Source: an uncultured Kineothrix sp.
GTDB taxonomy: Bacteria; Bacillota; Clostridia; Lachnospirales; Lachnospiraceae
DNA: 64,000 nt
Assembly: GCA_910587275.1 (NCBI GenBank)
Contig: CAJUMD010000002.1
Location: 1-64,000 of the forward strand
Direction of reading: 5' to 3'
Position numbers and translations under genes: made by a program. The notes beneath the pieces are model-generated. The model was not told the origin of the DNA. It was given only the letters and a program-made list of their open reading frames with translations, and searched no databases. Shown one piece after another: positions 8,519 through 16,975 of this stretch; the stretch's first letter is position 1; each line of letters begins with the position of its first letter.

Positions 8519-9883
8519 ATGGGGAAAGGAATGTACGACAGGATGCAGCAGGATATGACGGAGGGACCGATTACGGCAGGGCTTTTCCGGTTTGCGGTTC
8601 CGTTGATGATAGGCAATCTGTTACAGCAGTTTTATAATATTGCGGATACTTGGATTGTAGGACGGTTTTTGGGGGCGGATGCCCTGGCAGCGGTGGGTTC
8701 TTCCTATACGCTGATGGTTTTTCTGACTTCCATCCTGTTGGGGCTTTGCATGGGAAGCGGGGCGGTTTGTTCCATCCATTTCGGGGGAAAGGATGCAGGG
8801 CGGTTAAAGTCCTGCATCTTTGTTTCTTTTGTTTTAATTGCGGGAGTGGCGCTCATGCTAAACCTTGCCGTGTATGCAGGATTAGGAGGGATTATCGGGC
8901 TTTTGCGTGTACCGGTGGCGGTGGCGCCGCTGATGCGGGATTATTTATGGGTGATTTTTGCCGGAATCATGGCTTCGTTTTTTTATAATTATTTTGCCTG
9001 TCTGCTGCGGGCGGTGGGCAATTCGGTGACGCCGCTTGTGTTCCTTGGCATATCCGCAGTGTTAAATATCGTGCTGGATCTTTGGTTTGTAAACGGGCTG
9101 TCGCTTGGCGTGGAAGGGGCGGCCGCTGCCACGGTGCTGTCCCAGTATGTGTCGGGTATCGGCATTATGGGGTATACGTTCCTTTTCTGTCCGCAGCTTA
9201 GGCTGCGCAAAGAGGACATGAAGTGGAGGATGGGAACGTTAAAGGAGATTATGGGCATGTCTTTCCTGACCTGTGTGCAGCAGTCGGTGATGAACCTGGG
9301 AATCCTGATGGTACAGGGGCTGGTGAACAGTTTCGGGACGGTGGTAATGGCGGCATTTGCGGTGGCAGTGAAAATCGATTCGTTTGCCTACATGCCGGTA
9401 CAGGATTTCGGCAATGCTTTTTCCACTTATGTGGCGCAGAATTACGGGGCGGGCAGGGAAGACCGGATACGGAAGGGGATACGCAGCGCTTTGGCGTCGG
9501 TGTTTTGGTTTTGTCTTTGCATCAGTCTGGCGGTCTGCCTGTTTGCCCGTCCGCTGATGGCGGTATTCGTGTCGGGGGAAGAAACGGATATCATAGACGT
9601 TGGGGTGCATTATCTGCGGATTGAGGGCGCCTGCTATCTGGGCATCGGGGTGCTGTTCCTCCTGTACGGCTATTACCGTGCCGTAAGGAGACCGGGTATG
9701 TCGGTGGTATTAACGGTGGTTTCGCTTGGAACGCGGGTGGCGCTCGCCTATGCGCTGTCGGCGGTTCCGTGGATTGGGGTTACGGGCATTTGGGTGTCGG
9801 TACCCATCGGATGGGTGCTGGCGGATGTGACGGGAACCGGATATTACTGGTGGAAGTACCGGCGGGCGAAACCGGGAAATTGA
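8519..9883 (+). CDS. MATE-family efflux transporter
   Basis: This is a multidrug and toxin extrusion (MATE) antiporter of 454 residues with about twelve predicted helices in two halves. The family opening is visible in the first helix (FAVPLMIGNLLQQFYNIADT), followed by VDTWIVGRFLGADALAAVGSS-like residues. The substrate is unknown. ATG at 8519 is preferred over GTG at 8513 because AGAGGAG lies five bases upstream of it. The upstream GTG would overlap the preceding gene and lacks a site. It may be read through from the cellulose operon, but there is no functional link I can show. Confidence 0.88.
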   Translation: MGKGMYDRMQQDMTEGPITAGLFRFAVPLMIGNLLQQFYNIADTWIVGRFLGADALAAVGSSYTLMVFLTSILLGLCMGSGAVCSIHFGGKDAGRLKSCIFVSFVLIAGVALMLNLAVYAGLGGIIGLLRVPVAVAPLMRDYLWVIFAGIMASFFYNYFACLLRAVGNSVTPLVFLGISAVLNIVLDLWFVNGLSLGVEGAAAATVLSQYVSGIGIMGYTFLFCPQLRLRKEDMKWRMGTLKEIMGMSFLTCVQQSVMNLGILMVQGLVNSFGTVVMAAFAVAVKIDSFAYMPVQDFGNAFSTYVAQNYGAGREDRIRKGIRSALASVFWFCLCISLAVCLFARPLMAVFVSGEETDIIDVGVHYLRIEGACYLGIGVLFLLYGYYRAVRRPGMSVVLTVVSLGTRVALAYALSAVPWIGVTGIWVSVPIGWVLADVTGTGYYWWKYRRAKPGN

Positions 9884-9888
9884 TATTT

Positions 9889-9917
9889 TTGACGTACAAC
9901 CTGAACTGTGATACAAT
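9889..9917 (+). promoter_or_regulatory. Predicted sigma-A promoter for thioesterase gene
   Basis: TTGACG (9889-9894) and TACAAT (9912-9917) are separated by 17 bases. They lie about 60 bases upstream of the thioesterase start, in a gap that otherwise contains only a purine-rich leader. Confidence 0.6.
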
Positions 9918-9978
9918 TTAATAAGAAAGAACCGGTGCCGGAAACGGGGAGGAAAACCGGCGGAAAGGAGACTTTATT

Positions 9979-10404
9979 ATGAAACCGTATATCCACAAAG
10001 TACAATATTATGAGACAGATAAGATGGGCATTACCCACCACTCCAATTACATACGCTGGATGGAGGAAGCCAGGGTGGATTTCATGGAGCAGATTGGGTG
10101 GGGATATGACAAGATGGAAGAATGCGGGATTATTTCACCGGTCATCGGCGTGGAATGCGAGTATAAGAAGACCACCGGATTTAACGACCGTATCCGCATT
10201 GAGCTGGAAGTGGCGGGCTATAACGGTGTGCGGCTTACCTTAAAATATGTAATGAGCGATATTTATACGGAAAACGTGGTAGCGGTAGGTGAATCGAGAC
10301 ATTGTTTCTTAAGCGAGGAAGGAAGCCCGATGGCGCTGCGCAAGCAGTTCCCGGAATTGGATAATGTGCTGAAAATCGGACTAAAAAACGACGGAGAGGA
10401 TTAA
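9979..10404 (+). CDS. Hotdog-fold acyl-CoA thioesterase (YbgC/FadM type)
   Basis: This single hotdog domain of 141 residues belongs to the 4-hydroxybenzoyl-CoA thioesterase class, which hydrolyses acyl-CoA or acyl carrier protein thioesters. The family opening YYETDKMGITHHSNYIRWME contains the catalytic Asp region and the conserved HHSNY. AGGAG stands upstream of ATG 9979. The gene has its own promoter and sits upstream of rubrerythrin with about a 100-base gap. The physiological substrate cannot be told from the sequence. Confidence 0.87.
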   Translation: MKPYIHKVQYYETDKMGITHHSNYIRWMEEARVDFMEQIGWGYDKMEECGIISPVIGVECEYKKTTGFNDRIRIELEVAGYNGVRLTLKYVMSDIYTENVVAVGESRHCFLSEEGSPMALRKQFPELDNVLKIGLKNDGED

Positions 10405-10510
10405 AATCCGGGAAAACGGACAGACTGTATGGGAAACTTACCGGCACAGTACCGCAGGCATGGCGTGCGGTATGTGCGGGTACCAAGAATGAAAAACAGG
10501 AGGTCCGGAT

Positions 10511-11107
10511 ATGGGAGCAGATTTTAAAAACAGTGAAACCAAGGATAACCTGATGCGTGCGTTTGCGGGGGAAAGCCAGGCGAGGAACCGTTACACGTTT
10601 GCCGCACAGCAGGCGAGGGAGGAAAAACTTTATGTGGTCGGTGCAGTATTTGAATATACCGCCAATCAGGAGAAAGAACATGCGGAAGTTTTTTACAACC
10701 ATTTAAAGGAGCTGTCGGGGGAAACGATTCATGTGGACGGCGGCTATCCGGTGGATATTGCCGACGACGTGGCGAAACTGCTGCGCAAGGCGCAGCACAA
10801 CGAATACGAGGAGCATGACCCTGTGTATAAGGTTTTTGCCGAAAAAGCGCAGGAGGAAGGATTTCCGAAAGTGGCGTCTTCTTTCCGCATGATTGCGGAT
10901 ATCGAGAAGATTCATGGGGACCGGTTCGGACGTTTGGCGGATTTGCTGGAGCAGAAGAAGCTGTTTGTGTCGGACGTAAAGACGGCATGGATGTGTTTAA
11001 ACTGCGGATATGTGTTTGAAGGGGAAAAAGTGCCGGAGAAATGTCCGGTATGCGACCATGACAGAGGATATTTTATCCGGTTTGAACTGTCGCCCTATGA
11101 GGGATAA
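10511..11107 (+). CDS. rbr: Rubrerythrin (peroxide-reducing non-haem iron protein)
   Basis: The 198-residue protein has a ferritin-like four-helix domain followed by a rubredoxin domain. The di-iron ligands appear in FAGESQARNRY, ANQEKEHAE and the later IADIEKIHGDR helix. The C-terminal rubredoxin knot is CLNCGY and CPVCDH, which holds one Fe(Cys)4. Rubrerythrins reduce hydrogen peroxide with electrons from NADH-linked rubredoxin systems in anaerobes. ATG 10511 follows an AGGAGG site. The region just upstream (10450-10472) can form a small hairpin. Confidence 0.95.
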   Translation: MGADFKNSETKDNLMRAFAGESQARNRYTFAAQQAREEKLYVVGAVFEYTANQEKEHAEVFYNHLKELSGETIHVDGGYPVDIADDVAKLLRKAQHNEYEEHDPVYKVFAEKAQEEGFPKVASSFRMIADIEKIHGDRFGRLADLLEQKKLFVSDVKTAWMCLNCGYVFEGEKVPEKCPVCDHDRGYFIRFELSPYEG

Positions 11108-11265
11108 ACGGTTTTGGTCCTGAAAAGGGATTGGAAGCCGGAAGGGATGTGCTTTGGAGGATTTGTCTGTTTCCCAGGATGCGTCCCGTCCGGTTTTTCC
11201 GGGAGAAACCGGGAACAGGAAACTTGGAACGATTGGAAGGATAGGAAAATAAAACTAAGGAAAGT

Positions 11266-12327
11266 ATGGAAAAAATGGGAAATACAGGAAGAAGAAAACT
11301 GTTTTTGGCTGTGGCGCTGTCCCTTGGTATTCTGATTGCAGGCTGCGGCAGCGGCGCAACAAACCCGTCCGTCACGGAGGGGATGGCAGCGGTGGAAGCA
11401 CTGGATTACCAAACGGCGCTGCAGTGTTTTGAAAAAGCGCTGCTGGATGGGGAAGACCTGCGCCTGTTGTACCGCGGACAGGGGCTTGCCTATATGGGGC
11501 TGACCCAGTATGGGCAGGCGGTGGAAGCCTTTGAAAAAGCGCTGGGGGCCGGAAACGGCAGGATTGACGATTTGGACTATGATATTAATTATTATTTAGC
11601 GACGGCATATTACAAGCAGGGGCAGACGGACAAGGGAATCGAAACGTATAATGCCATCCTTGCCCTGCGCCCGAAGGATAAGCTGGCGTATTACTTGCGG
11701 GGAAGCCTTCTGATTTCCAACGATTACGAGAGGGCGAAGGCGGATTTTGACCATGCCATTTCCCTGGCAAAAGAAGATTATGACCTGCTCATTAACATTT
11801 ACCTTGCCCTTGAGCGGTACGGATACCGGGAGGTCGGACAGGAATATCTTCAGACGGCGCTTGGAAGCGGGGCGTCATCCATGACGGATTACCAAAAGGG
11901 CAGAATGTATTATTACCTTTCGGATTATGAGAATGCGAAGAACTATCTGGAAAAGGCAAGGCGGGACGGGGGCGCCGAAGCGGTGCTGCTTTTGGGGCAG
12001 ACTTATGAGGAACTCGGGGATTATAATTATGCCATCAGTGTTTACGGCGGTTTCCTGGAAAACGACCAGACCAACGCGAGGATTTACAACCGTTACGGAC
12101 TGTGTAAGATGGAAATGAAGGCATACGAAGAAGCGTTAACTGCATTCCAGGCGGGAAAAAACATAGAAAACAACGATATGATGCAGACGCTGCGGTTTAA
12201 TGAAATCATTACTTATGAGAAATTGGGGGATTATAAGCAGGCGGCGTCCCTGATGGGTTCTTACCTGTCCACGTATCCCGATGATAAGACGGCGCAGAGG
12301 GAATACATATTCTTAAAAACGAGGTAG
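11266..12327 (+). CDS. TPR-repeat lipoprotein
   Basis: The protein has 353 residues, a short basic start, a hydrophobic segment and the lipobox LIAGC (Cys about residue 26). It is probably attached to the outer face of the membrane. The rest is built of helical TPR units, for example QTALQCFEKALLDG, YGQAVEAFEKALGA and EEALTAFQAGKN, which suggests a scaffold for protein partners. AAGGAAAG precedes ATG 11266. No enzymatic domain is seen. It lies between rubrerythrin and nrdD without an obvious functional tie. Confidence 0.82.
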   Translation: MEKMGNTGRRKLFLAVALSLGILIAGCGSGATNPSVTEGMAAVEALDYQTALQCFEKALLDGEDLRLLYRGQGLAYMGLTQYGQAVEAFEKALGAGNGRIDDLDYDINYYLATAYYKQGQTDKGIETYNAILALRPKDKLAYYLRGSLLISNDYERAKADFDHAISLAKEDYDLLINIYLALERYGYREVGQEYLQTALGSGASSMTDYQKGRMYYYLSDYENAKNYLEKARRDGGAEAVLLLGQTYEELGDYNYAISVYGGFLENDQTNARIYNRYGLCKMEMKAYEEALTAFQAGKNIENNDMMQTLRFNEIITYEKLGDYKQAASLMGSYLSTYPDDKTAQREYIFLKTR

Positions 12328-12385
12328 GGTCGTTTGGGAAAGATGCCTGCCGGGAAAAGATACTGGTATGCGGAAGCAGTCGGGA

Positions 12386-12433
12386 ACACAAGATATTGTG
12401 TTTACGCAATAACGATAACATTATATCTTGTGC
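12386..12433 (+). promoter_or_regulatory. Tandem NrdR boxes upstream of nrdD
   Basis: Two 16-base sites match the NrdR box pattern (acaCwAtATaTwGtgt): ACACAAGATATTGTGT at 12386-12401 and ACATTATATCTTGTGC at 12418-12433. Their starts are 32 bases apart, about three helical turns, which is the usual arrangement for cooperative NrdR binding. They lie just upstream of a sigma-A promoter for nrdD. The nrdR gene itself is at 33347-33799. Confidence 0.85.
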
Positions 12434-12439
12434 TTTCGG

Positions 12440-12468
12440 TTGACTTTTTCCAACTGCAATGATACAAT
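12440..12468 (+). promoter_or_regulatory. Predicted sigma-A promoter of nrdD
   Basis: TTGACT (12440-12445) and TACAAT (12463-12468) have a 17-base spacer. The -35 element starts seven bases after the second NrdR box. An untranslated leader of about 120 bases follows before the nrdD start at 12594. Confidence 0.72.
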
Positions 12469-12593
12469 CTAACTACTTGGTTTTTACCTTGCAGGGAACG
12501 GTGCTGCAGGACGTATCCATTGAGGGGTCCGTATGACGGACTTACAGGCAGTGCACGTTATTCCCTGGTATCATGCGTGTGGGAGGGAACGGA

Positions 12594-14984
12594 ATGTTTC
12601 AGGTAATTAAAAGGGACGGGGAAGTGGCGGAGTTTATGCTTGGAAAGGTGGGCGATGCCATCATAAAGGCGTTTGACGCCACAAACGTGAAGTACAACAA
12701 GGATATTGTGGATCTTTTATCGCTGCGCGTTTCGGCGGAGTTCCAGGGGAAAATAGCGGACGGATGTATCCATGTGGAGGATATCCAGGACAGCGTGGAG
12801 AAAGTACTTGAGCAGGCCGGGTATGCGGAGGCAGCAAAGGCGTTTATCCTGTACCGGAAACAGCGGGAGAAGATGCGCAACATGAAGTCCACTATTCTCG
12901 ACTACAAAGATGTGGTAAACAGTTACGTGAAGGTGGAAGACTGGCGGGTTAAGGAAAATTCCACCGTGACATATTCCGTGGGAGGACTGATTTTAAGCAA
13001 TTCAGGCGCAGTGACGGCGAATTACTGGCTGTCCGAAATTTATGATTCCGAAATTGCGGATGCGCACAGGAATGCGGACATCCATATCCATGACTTGTCC
13101 ATGCTGACGGGTTATTGTGCGGGATGGTCCTTAAAACAGTTAATTAAGGAAGGTCTTGGCGGCATCACCGGGAAGATTACGTCCGCTCCGGCAGCGCATC
13201 TGTCGGTATTGTGCAACCAAATGGTGAATTTCCTCGGCATTATGCAGAACGAATGGGCAGGAGCACAGGCGTTTTCCTCCTTTGACACGTATCTTGCCCC
13301 GTTTGTCAAGGCGGACCACTTAACTTATGACGAGGTAAAGAAGTGCATCGAATCGTTTATTTACGGGGTGAATACCCCCAGCCGCTGGGGAACGCAGGCT
13401 CCTTTTTCCAACATTACGCTGGACTGGACGGTACCGGACGACCTTGCGTTCCTTCCGGCCATCGTGGGCGGGAAGGAAATGGATTTTGCATATAAAGACT
13501 GCAAAAAGGAAATGGACATGGTGAATAAGGCGTTCATTGAAACGATGATTGAAGGGGACGCCAACGGCAGGGGGTTCCAGTACCCGATTCCCACGTATTC
13601 CATTACGGGGGATTTCGACTGGTCGGATAACGAGAACAATCGTCTGTTGTTTGAAATGACGGCGAAATACGGGACGCCATATTTTTCCAACTACATTAAT
13701 TCCGACATGGAACCGGGGGATGTGCGCAGTATGTGCTGCAGGCTGCGTTTGGACCTTAGGGAGCTGAGGAAGAAAACAGGGGGATTTTTCGGTTCCGGCG
13801 AAAGCACGGGCAGCGTGGGCGTCGTGACCATCAACATGCCGCGGATTGCTTATCTTGCCGCCAACAGGGAAGATTTTTACCGGCGGCTTGACCGGATGAT
13901 GGATTTGGCGGCGCGGTCGTTAAAAGTCAAAAGGGGCGTGATAACCAGGCTGTTGGAAGAAGGGCTTTATCCTTACACGAAACGGTATTTGGGCAGTTTT
14001 GACAATCATTTTTCTACCATTGGATTAATCGGCATGAACGAGGTGGGGCTAAATGCCAAATGGCTGCGGGCGGACATGAGCGACGCAAGGACACAGGAAT
14101 TTACCAAAGAGGTGTTGAACCATATGAGAGGCCGTCTTTCCGATTACCAGGAGATGTACGGGGATTTATATAATCTGGAAGCAACGCCGGCGGAAAGCAC
14201 GACGTACCGGCTGGCAAAACATGACAAGAAACGCTGGCCGTCCATTAAGACGGCAGGGCATGTGGGGGATACGCCTTATTATACCAATTCCTCCCATTTG
14301 CCGGTGGATTACACGGTGGACATTTTCGATGCGCTGGATATCCAGGATGAACTGCAGACGCTGTATACGTCGGGTACGGTGTTCCATGCCTTTTTGGGTG
14401 AGAAACTGCCGGATTGGAAGGCGGCGGCAAACCTGGTGCGGACGATTGCGGAGAATTACAGGCTGCCGTATTACACGCTTTCCCCCACTTATTCCATTTG
14501 CAGGGAACACGGTTATCTGGCAGGGGAGCAGAAAGTATGTCCCCATTGCGGAAGGGCGACGGAGGTTTACAGCCGTATCACCGGATATTACCGGCCGGTG
14601 GCAAACTGGAACGACGGGAAACTGCAGGAATTTGCCAACCGGACGGAATATAATGTGGAGACTTCCCGTTTAAAACGCCCCATGGCGGGTATGGTAACTT
14701 TATCAAACCGGGAAAACGAGCTGCGGGTGAAAGTGGAGAAACCGGAGAACGTGAAGTACCTGTTTACCACGAAAACATGCCCAAACTGTAAAATGGCAAA
14801 GGAATACTTAAAGGGGGAACAGTACGTGATTATAGACGCGGAGGAAAACATGGAGCTTGCCGGAAAATACGGGGTCATGCAGGCGCCGACCCTGGTGGTG
14901 GCAAAAGGGAACGATTACCGGAAATACGTGAACATATCGAATATTAAAAAGTACGCAGACAGGCATGAAATGGTAACGGCGTAA
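12594..14984 (+). CDS. nrdD: Anaerobic ribonucleoside-triphosphate reductase with fused C-terminal redoxin domain
   Basis: This class III ribonucleotide reductase makes deoxyribonucleotides by glycyl-radical chemistry. An N-terminal ATP-cone (VIKRDGEVAEF onwards) is followed by the reductase barrel with SMCCRLRLDL. After it come a zinc-type Cys region (CREHG, KVCPHCG) and the glycyl radical loop in SRITGYYRPVANWN. The last 75 or so residues form a thioredoxin/glutaredoxin-like domain with CPNC (about 728-731) and a cis-Pro motif, MQAPTLVV. This suggests a redoxin-dependent rather than formate-dependent reductase. ATG 12594 is chosen over 12573 because GGGAGGGAACGG lies just before it. Control by NrdR is predicted from the two upstream boxes. 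The activating enzyme NrdG is not next to it and not in the window. Confidence 0.93.
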   Translation: MFQVIKRDGEVAEFMLGKVGDAIIKAFDATNVKYNKDIVDLLSLRVSAEFQGKIADGCIHVEDIQDSVEKVLEQAGYAEAAKAFILYRKQREKMRNMKSTILDYKDVVNSYVKVEDWRVKENSTVTYSVGGLILSNSGAVTANYWLSEIYDSEIADAHRNADIHIHDLSMLTGYCAGWSLKQLIKEGLGGITGKITSAPAAHLSVLCNQMVNFLGIMQNEWAGAQAFSSFDTYLAPFVKADHLTYDEVKKCIESFIYGVNTPSRWGTQAPFSNITLDWTVPDDLAFLPAIVGGKEMDFAYKDCKKEMDMVNKAFIETMIEGDANGRGFQYPIPTYSITGDFDWSDNENNRLLFEMTAKYGTPYFSNYINSDMEPGDVRSMCCRLRLDLRELRKKTGGFFGSGESTGSVGVVTINMPRIAYLAANREDFYRRLDRMMDLAARSLKVKRGVITRLLEEGLYPYTKRYLGSFDNHFSTIGLIGMNEVGLNAKWLRADMSDARTQEFTKEVLNHMRGRLSDYQEMYGDLYNLEATPAESTTYRLAKHDKKRWPSIKTAGHVGDTPYYTNSSHLPVDYTVDIFDALDIQDELQTLYTSGTVFHAFLGEKLPDWKAAANLVRTIAENYRLPYYTLSPTYSICREHGYLAGEQKVCPHCGRATEVYSRITGYYRPVANWNDGKLQEFANRTEYNVETSRLKRPMAGMVTLSNRENELRVKVEKPENVKYLFTTKTCPNCKMAKEYLKGEQYVIIDAEENMELAGKYGVMQAPTLVVAKGNDYRKYVNISNIKKYADRHEMVTA

Positions 14985-15065
14985 ACAAAGAGAAAACGGG
15001 AAACCGGAAGGAAAATATCAGGTGCGGCAGGGCGGCAGAACATGCCGCACGGAAATGAGGATGCT

Positions 15066-15470
15066 ATGGAGAACATTTATTTGCGAGTAAAAGGAATTAT
15101 TAAAAAGGATGATAAGTACCTGCTGGTGAAACGGTGGGTGGACGACCGTATACCCGACCCTTTTGTTTGGGAATTTGTGGATGCGGAAGTGAATTTCGGG
15201 GAAGCGCCGGACGATGCGGTACTCCGCGCCATCCATGACTTATTGTCCGTGGAGGGCAAAATCGAGCATGTGGTGTATACATGGTCCAATATGATTGGCG
15301 ATTCCCAGTGCGTGGGGATTGCTTACCTATGCAGCATGGAGGAAGCGGACGAGGAGAATATCGTCCTGTCCGAAGAATACGGCGAATGGGAATGGGTGGA
15401 ACGGGAGAAATTTAATTATTATATCGAAAATAAATATGTGTTGGATGATTTAAAAGGCGTTGCGTTATAG
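15066..15470 (+). CDS. NUDIX-hydrolase-like protein
   Basis: The product has about 134 residues and a NUDIX-like fold pattern, with a beta strand start (IYLRVKGIIKKDDKYLLVKR) and a C-terminal block (EYGEWEWVEREKF) typical of NUDIX proteins. The central NUDIX box is degenerate. GEAPDDAVLRAIHDLLSVEG lacks the full REUxEE helix, so metal-dependent hydrolysis is doubtful and the substrate unknown. The start at 15066 follows GAGG. An in-frame ATG at 15042 would add eight residues. The stop codon lies inside a terminator hairpin. Confidence 0.65.
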   Translation: MENIYLRVKGIIKKDDKYLLVKRWVDDRIPDPFVWEFVDAEVNFGEAPDDAVLRAIHDLLSVEGKIEHVVYTWSNMIGDSQCVGIAYLCSMEEADEENIVLSEEYGEWEWVEREKFNYYIENKYVLDDLKGVAL

Positions 15471-15484
15471 GACAACGCCTTTTG
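15452..15484 (+). terminator. Terminator overlapping the end of the NUDIX-like gene
   Basis: The stem AAAGGCGTTG / CAACGCCTTT encloses a 10-base loop that contains the TAG stop codon. It ends in a short T-run. Confidence 0.75.
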
Positions 15485-15595
15485 TCCCGTATAAATTTGG
15501 AACGGGAACAAGGAAAAAGACGGAAAACAAAAAGATACAAAAAGAAAAAAATATAAAAAAATGTAAAATAAATAAAAACAGGAAGGAGAAATACC

Positions 15596-16534
15596 ATGAT
15601 TAACAGGCTTGTGGAAAAAATTAAAAAAACGGGGGCGCCTATCGTGGTGGGACTGGACCCCATGTTAAAGTATATACCGGACCAGGTGAAGGAGAAGGCG
15701 TACAGGGAATACGGGGAAACTTTAGAAGGGGCGGCGGAGGCCGTCTGGCAGTTTAACAAGGGAATCGTGGACTGTATTTACGATTTGGTTCCGGCGGTGA
15801 AACCGCAGATTGCCATGTATGAGCAGTTCGGCATCGAAGGTCTGAAAGCCTTTCAAAAGACGGTGGATTACTGCAAGGAAAAGGGACTGGTGGTAATCGG
15901 CGATGTAAAACGCGGGGACATCGGCTCCACTTCGGAAGCGTATGCCGTTGGACATTTGGGAAAAGTGCAGGTGGGGAGTCAGGAGTATGCGGGGTTTGAC
16001 GAAGATTTCATCACGGTAAATCCGTATCTTGGTTCGGACGGCGTAAAGCCATTTGTGGAGGTTTGCAAAAAGGAAAAGAAGGGAATTTTCGTTTTGGTGA
16101 AAACATCCAATCCAAGCAGCGGGGAATTCCAGGACCGGCTGGTGGACGGCAGACCGCTTTATGAAGCGGTGGGTGAGAAAGTGGCGGAATGGGGAGCGGA
16201 CCATATGGGTGACGATTACAGCTATGTGGGCGCGGTCGTAGGGGCAACTTACCCGGAAATGGGGAAGGTGCTGCGGAAAATCATGCCAAAGGCTTATATC
16301 CTTGTTCCGGGGTACGGTGCGCAGGGCGGCAAGGGAAAGGATTTGGTACACTTTTTTAACGCGGACGGACTGGGCGCAATCGTAAATTCCTCCAGGGGGA
16401 TTATTGCGGCGTACGGGCAGGAGCAGTATGCCAGATTCGGGGCGGAACATTTCGGGGATGCCGCACGGGCCGCGGTGGAGGATATGAAAGCGGATATTGC
16501 GGGGGCGCTGGGATTTCCTTTTGCCGTTTCCTGA
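15596..16534 (+). CDS. pyrF: Orotidine 5'-phosphate decarboxylase (long type)
   Basis: This 312-residue TIM-barrel enzyme makes UMP from OMP, the last step of de novo pyrimidine synthesis. It is of the longer PyrF subfamily. Visible marks are VVGLDPML near the start, the catalytic KRGD block (VVIGDVKRGDIGSTSEAY) and a late phosphate-binding segment (NSSRGIIAAY). ATG 15596 has a strong GGAAGGAG site, preceded by an A-rich leader of about 60 bases. No other pyr gene is adjacent. A hairpin plus T-run directly after the stop probably ends the transcript. Confidence 0.93.
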   Translation: MINRLVEKIKKTGAPIVVGLDPMLKYIPDQVKEKAYREYGETLEGAAEAVWQFNKGIVDCIYDLVPAVKPQIAMYEQFGIEGLKAFQKTVDYCKEKGLVVIGDVKRGDIGSTSEAYAVGHLGKVQVGSQEYAGFDEDFITVNPYLGSDGVKPFVEVCKKEKKGIFVLVKTSNPSSGEFQDRLVDGRPLYEAVGEKVAEWGADHMGDDYSYVGAVVGATYPEMGKVLRKIMPKAYILVPGYGAQGGKGKDLVHFFNADGLGAIVNSSRGIIAAYGQEQYARFGAEHFGDAARAAVEDMKADIAGALGFPFAVS

Positions 16535-16539
16535 CAGAG

Positions 16540-16567
16540 GTGCGGACGCCCGCACGTGAGTTTTTTT
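16540..16567 (+). terminator. Terminator-like hairpin after pyrF
   Basis: The stem GTGCGG / CCGCAC has a four-base loop, followed after five bases by seven T. It overlaps the left end of long hairpin repeat copy A. Confidence 0.5.
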
Positions 16568-16833
16568 AGTGACCGGCAGCAGCGCAACTGCCTGTCCCGG
16601 TTTTCCATGCGCTTTTTTCGGCTGGAGATTTCTAAGCAGAATACGAAAGTGTGTCACAGGCTACGGTCGTCCTCAAGCGGCATCCATGCCGCATCGGACT
16701 GAAATGGGCATCCCTGCCCATTTCCCCTTGGGTGTCCGCATTCTGCTAAGAAACCGCCGCCGAAAACGAAGCACGGAAAATCCGGGACAGGCAGTTGCGC
16801 TGCTGTCGGTCACTAAAAAAACTCACGCACGGG
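16549..16833 (-). repeat. Long hairpin repeat, copy A
   Basis: This is a 285-base imperfect palindrome. Bases 16555-16600 and 16782-16827 are reverse complements over 46 bases with one mismatch, and weaker pairing continues inward to CTAAGCAGAAT / ATTCTGCTAAG. The unpaired centre (about 16665-16723), read on the minus strand, has two small hairpins: GGGCAGGGATGCCC and GCGGCATGGATGCCGC. They are joined by TCAGTCCGAT and followed by TTGAGGACGACC. The same central module occurs in copies B and C. No protein is plausibly encoded. The T-runs in both arms may make it a bidirectional terminator. Confidence 0.85.
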
Positions 16834-16973
16834 CTGGGTAAAAAAGGATATTGATATTTCCTATTGTTTCTAAAGATGCAAAGAGAAATCGAACAAGAGT
16901 TCCGCTCTTGGCTTCTGCCAGGTATCAAAAATTATAATACCGCATCATAGCATTTCCTTTTACTTTACCCAGC
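16833..16973. repeat. Spacer between repeats A and B bounded by a 10-base inverted repeat
   Basis: GCTGGGTAAA (16833-16842) and TTTACCCAGC (16964-16973) are perfect reverse complements directly at the inner ends of copies A and B. The roughly 120 bases between them are AT-rich, hold one small hairpin (AAGAG TTCCG CTCTT) and show no gene. Confidence 0.55.
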
Positions 16974-16975
16974 AA

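Noticed and set aside
16569..16841. 90-residue open frame across repeat copy A
   Set aside because: It runs straight through the palindrome. The sequence pattern is explained by the inverted arms and no protein family is seen.
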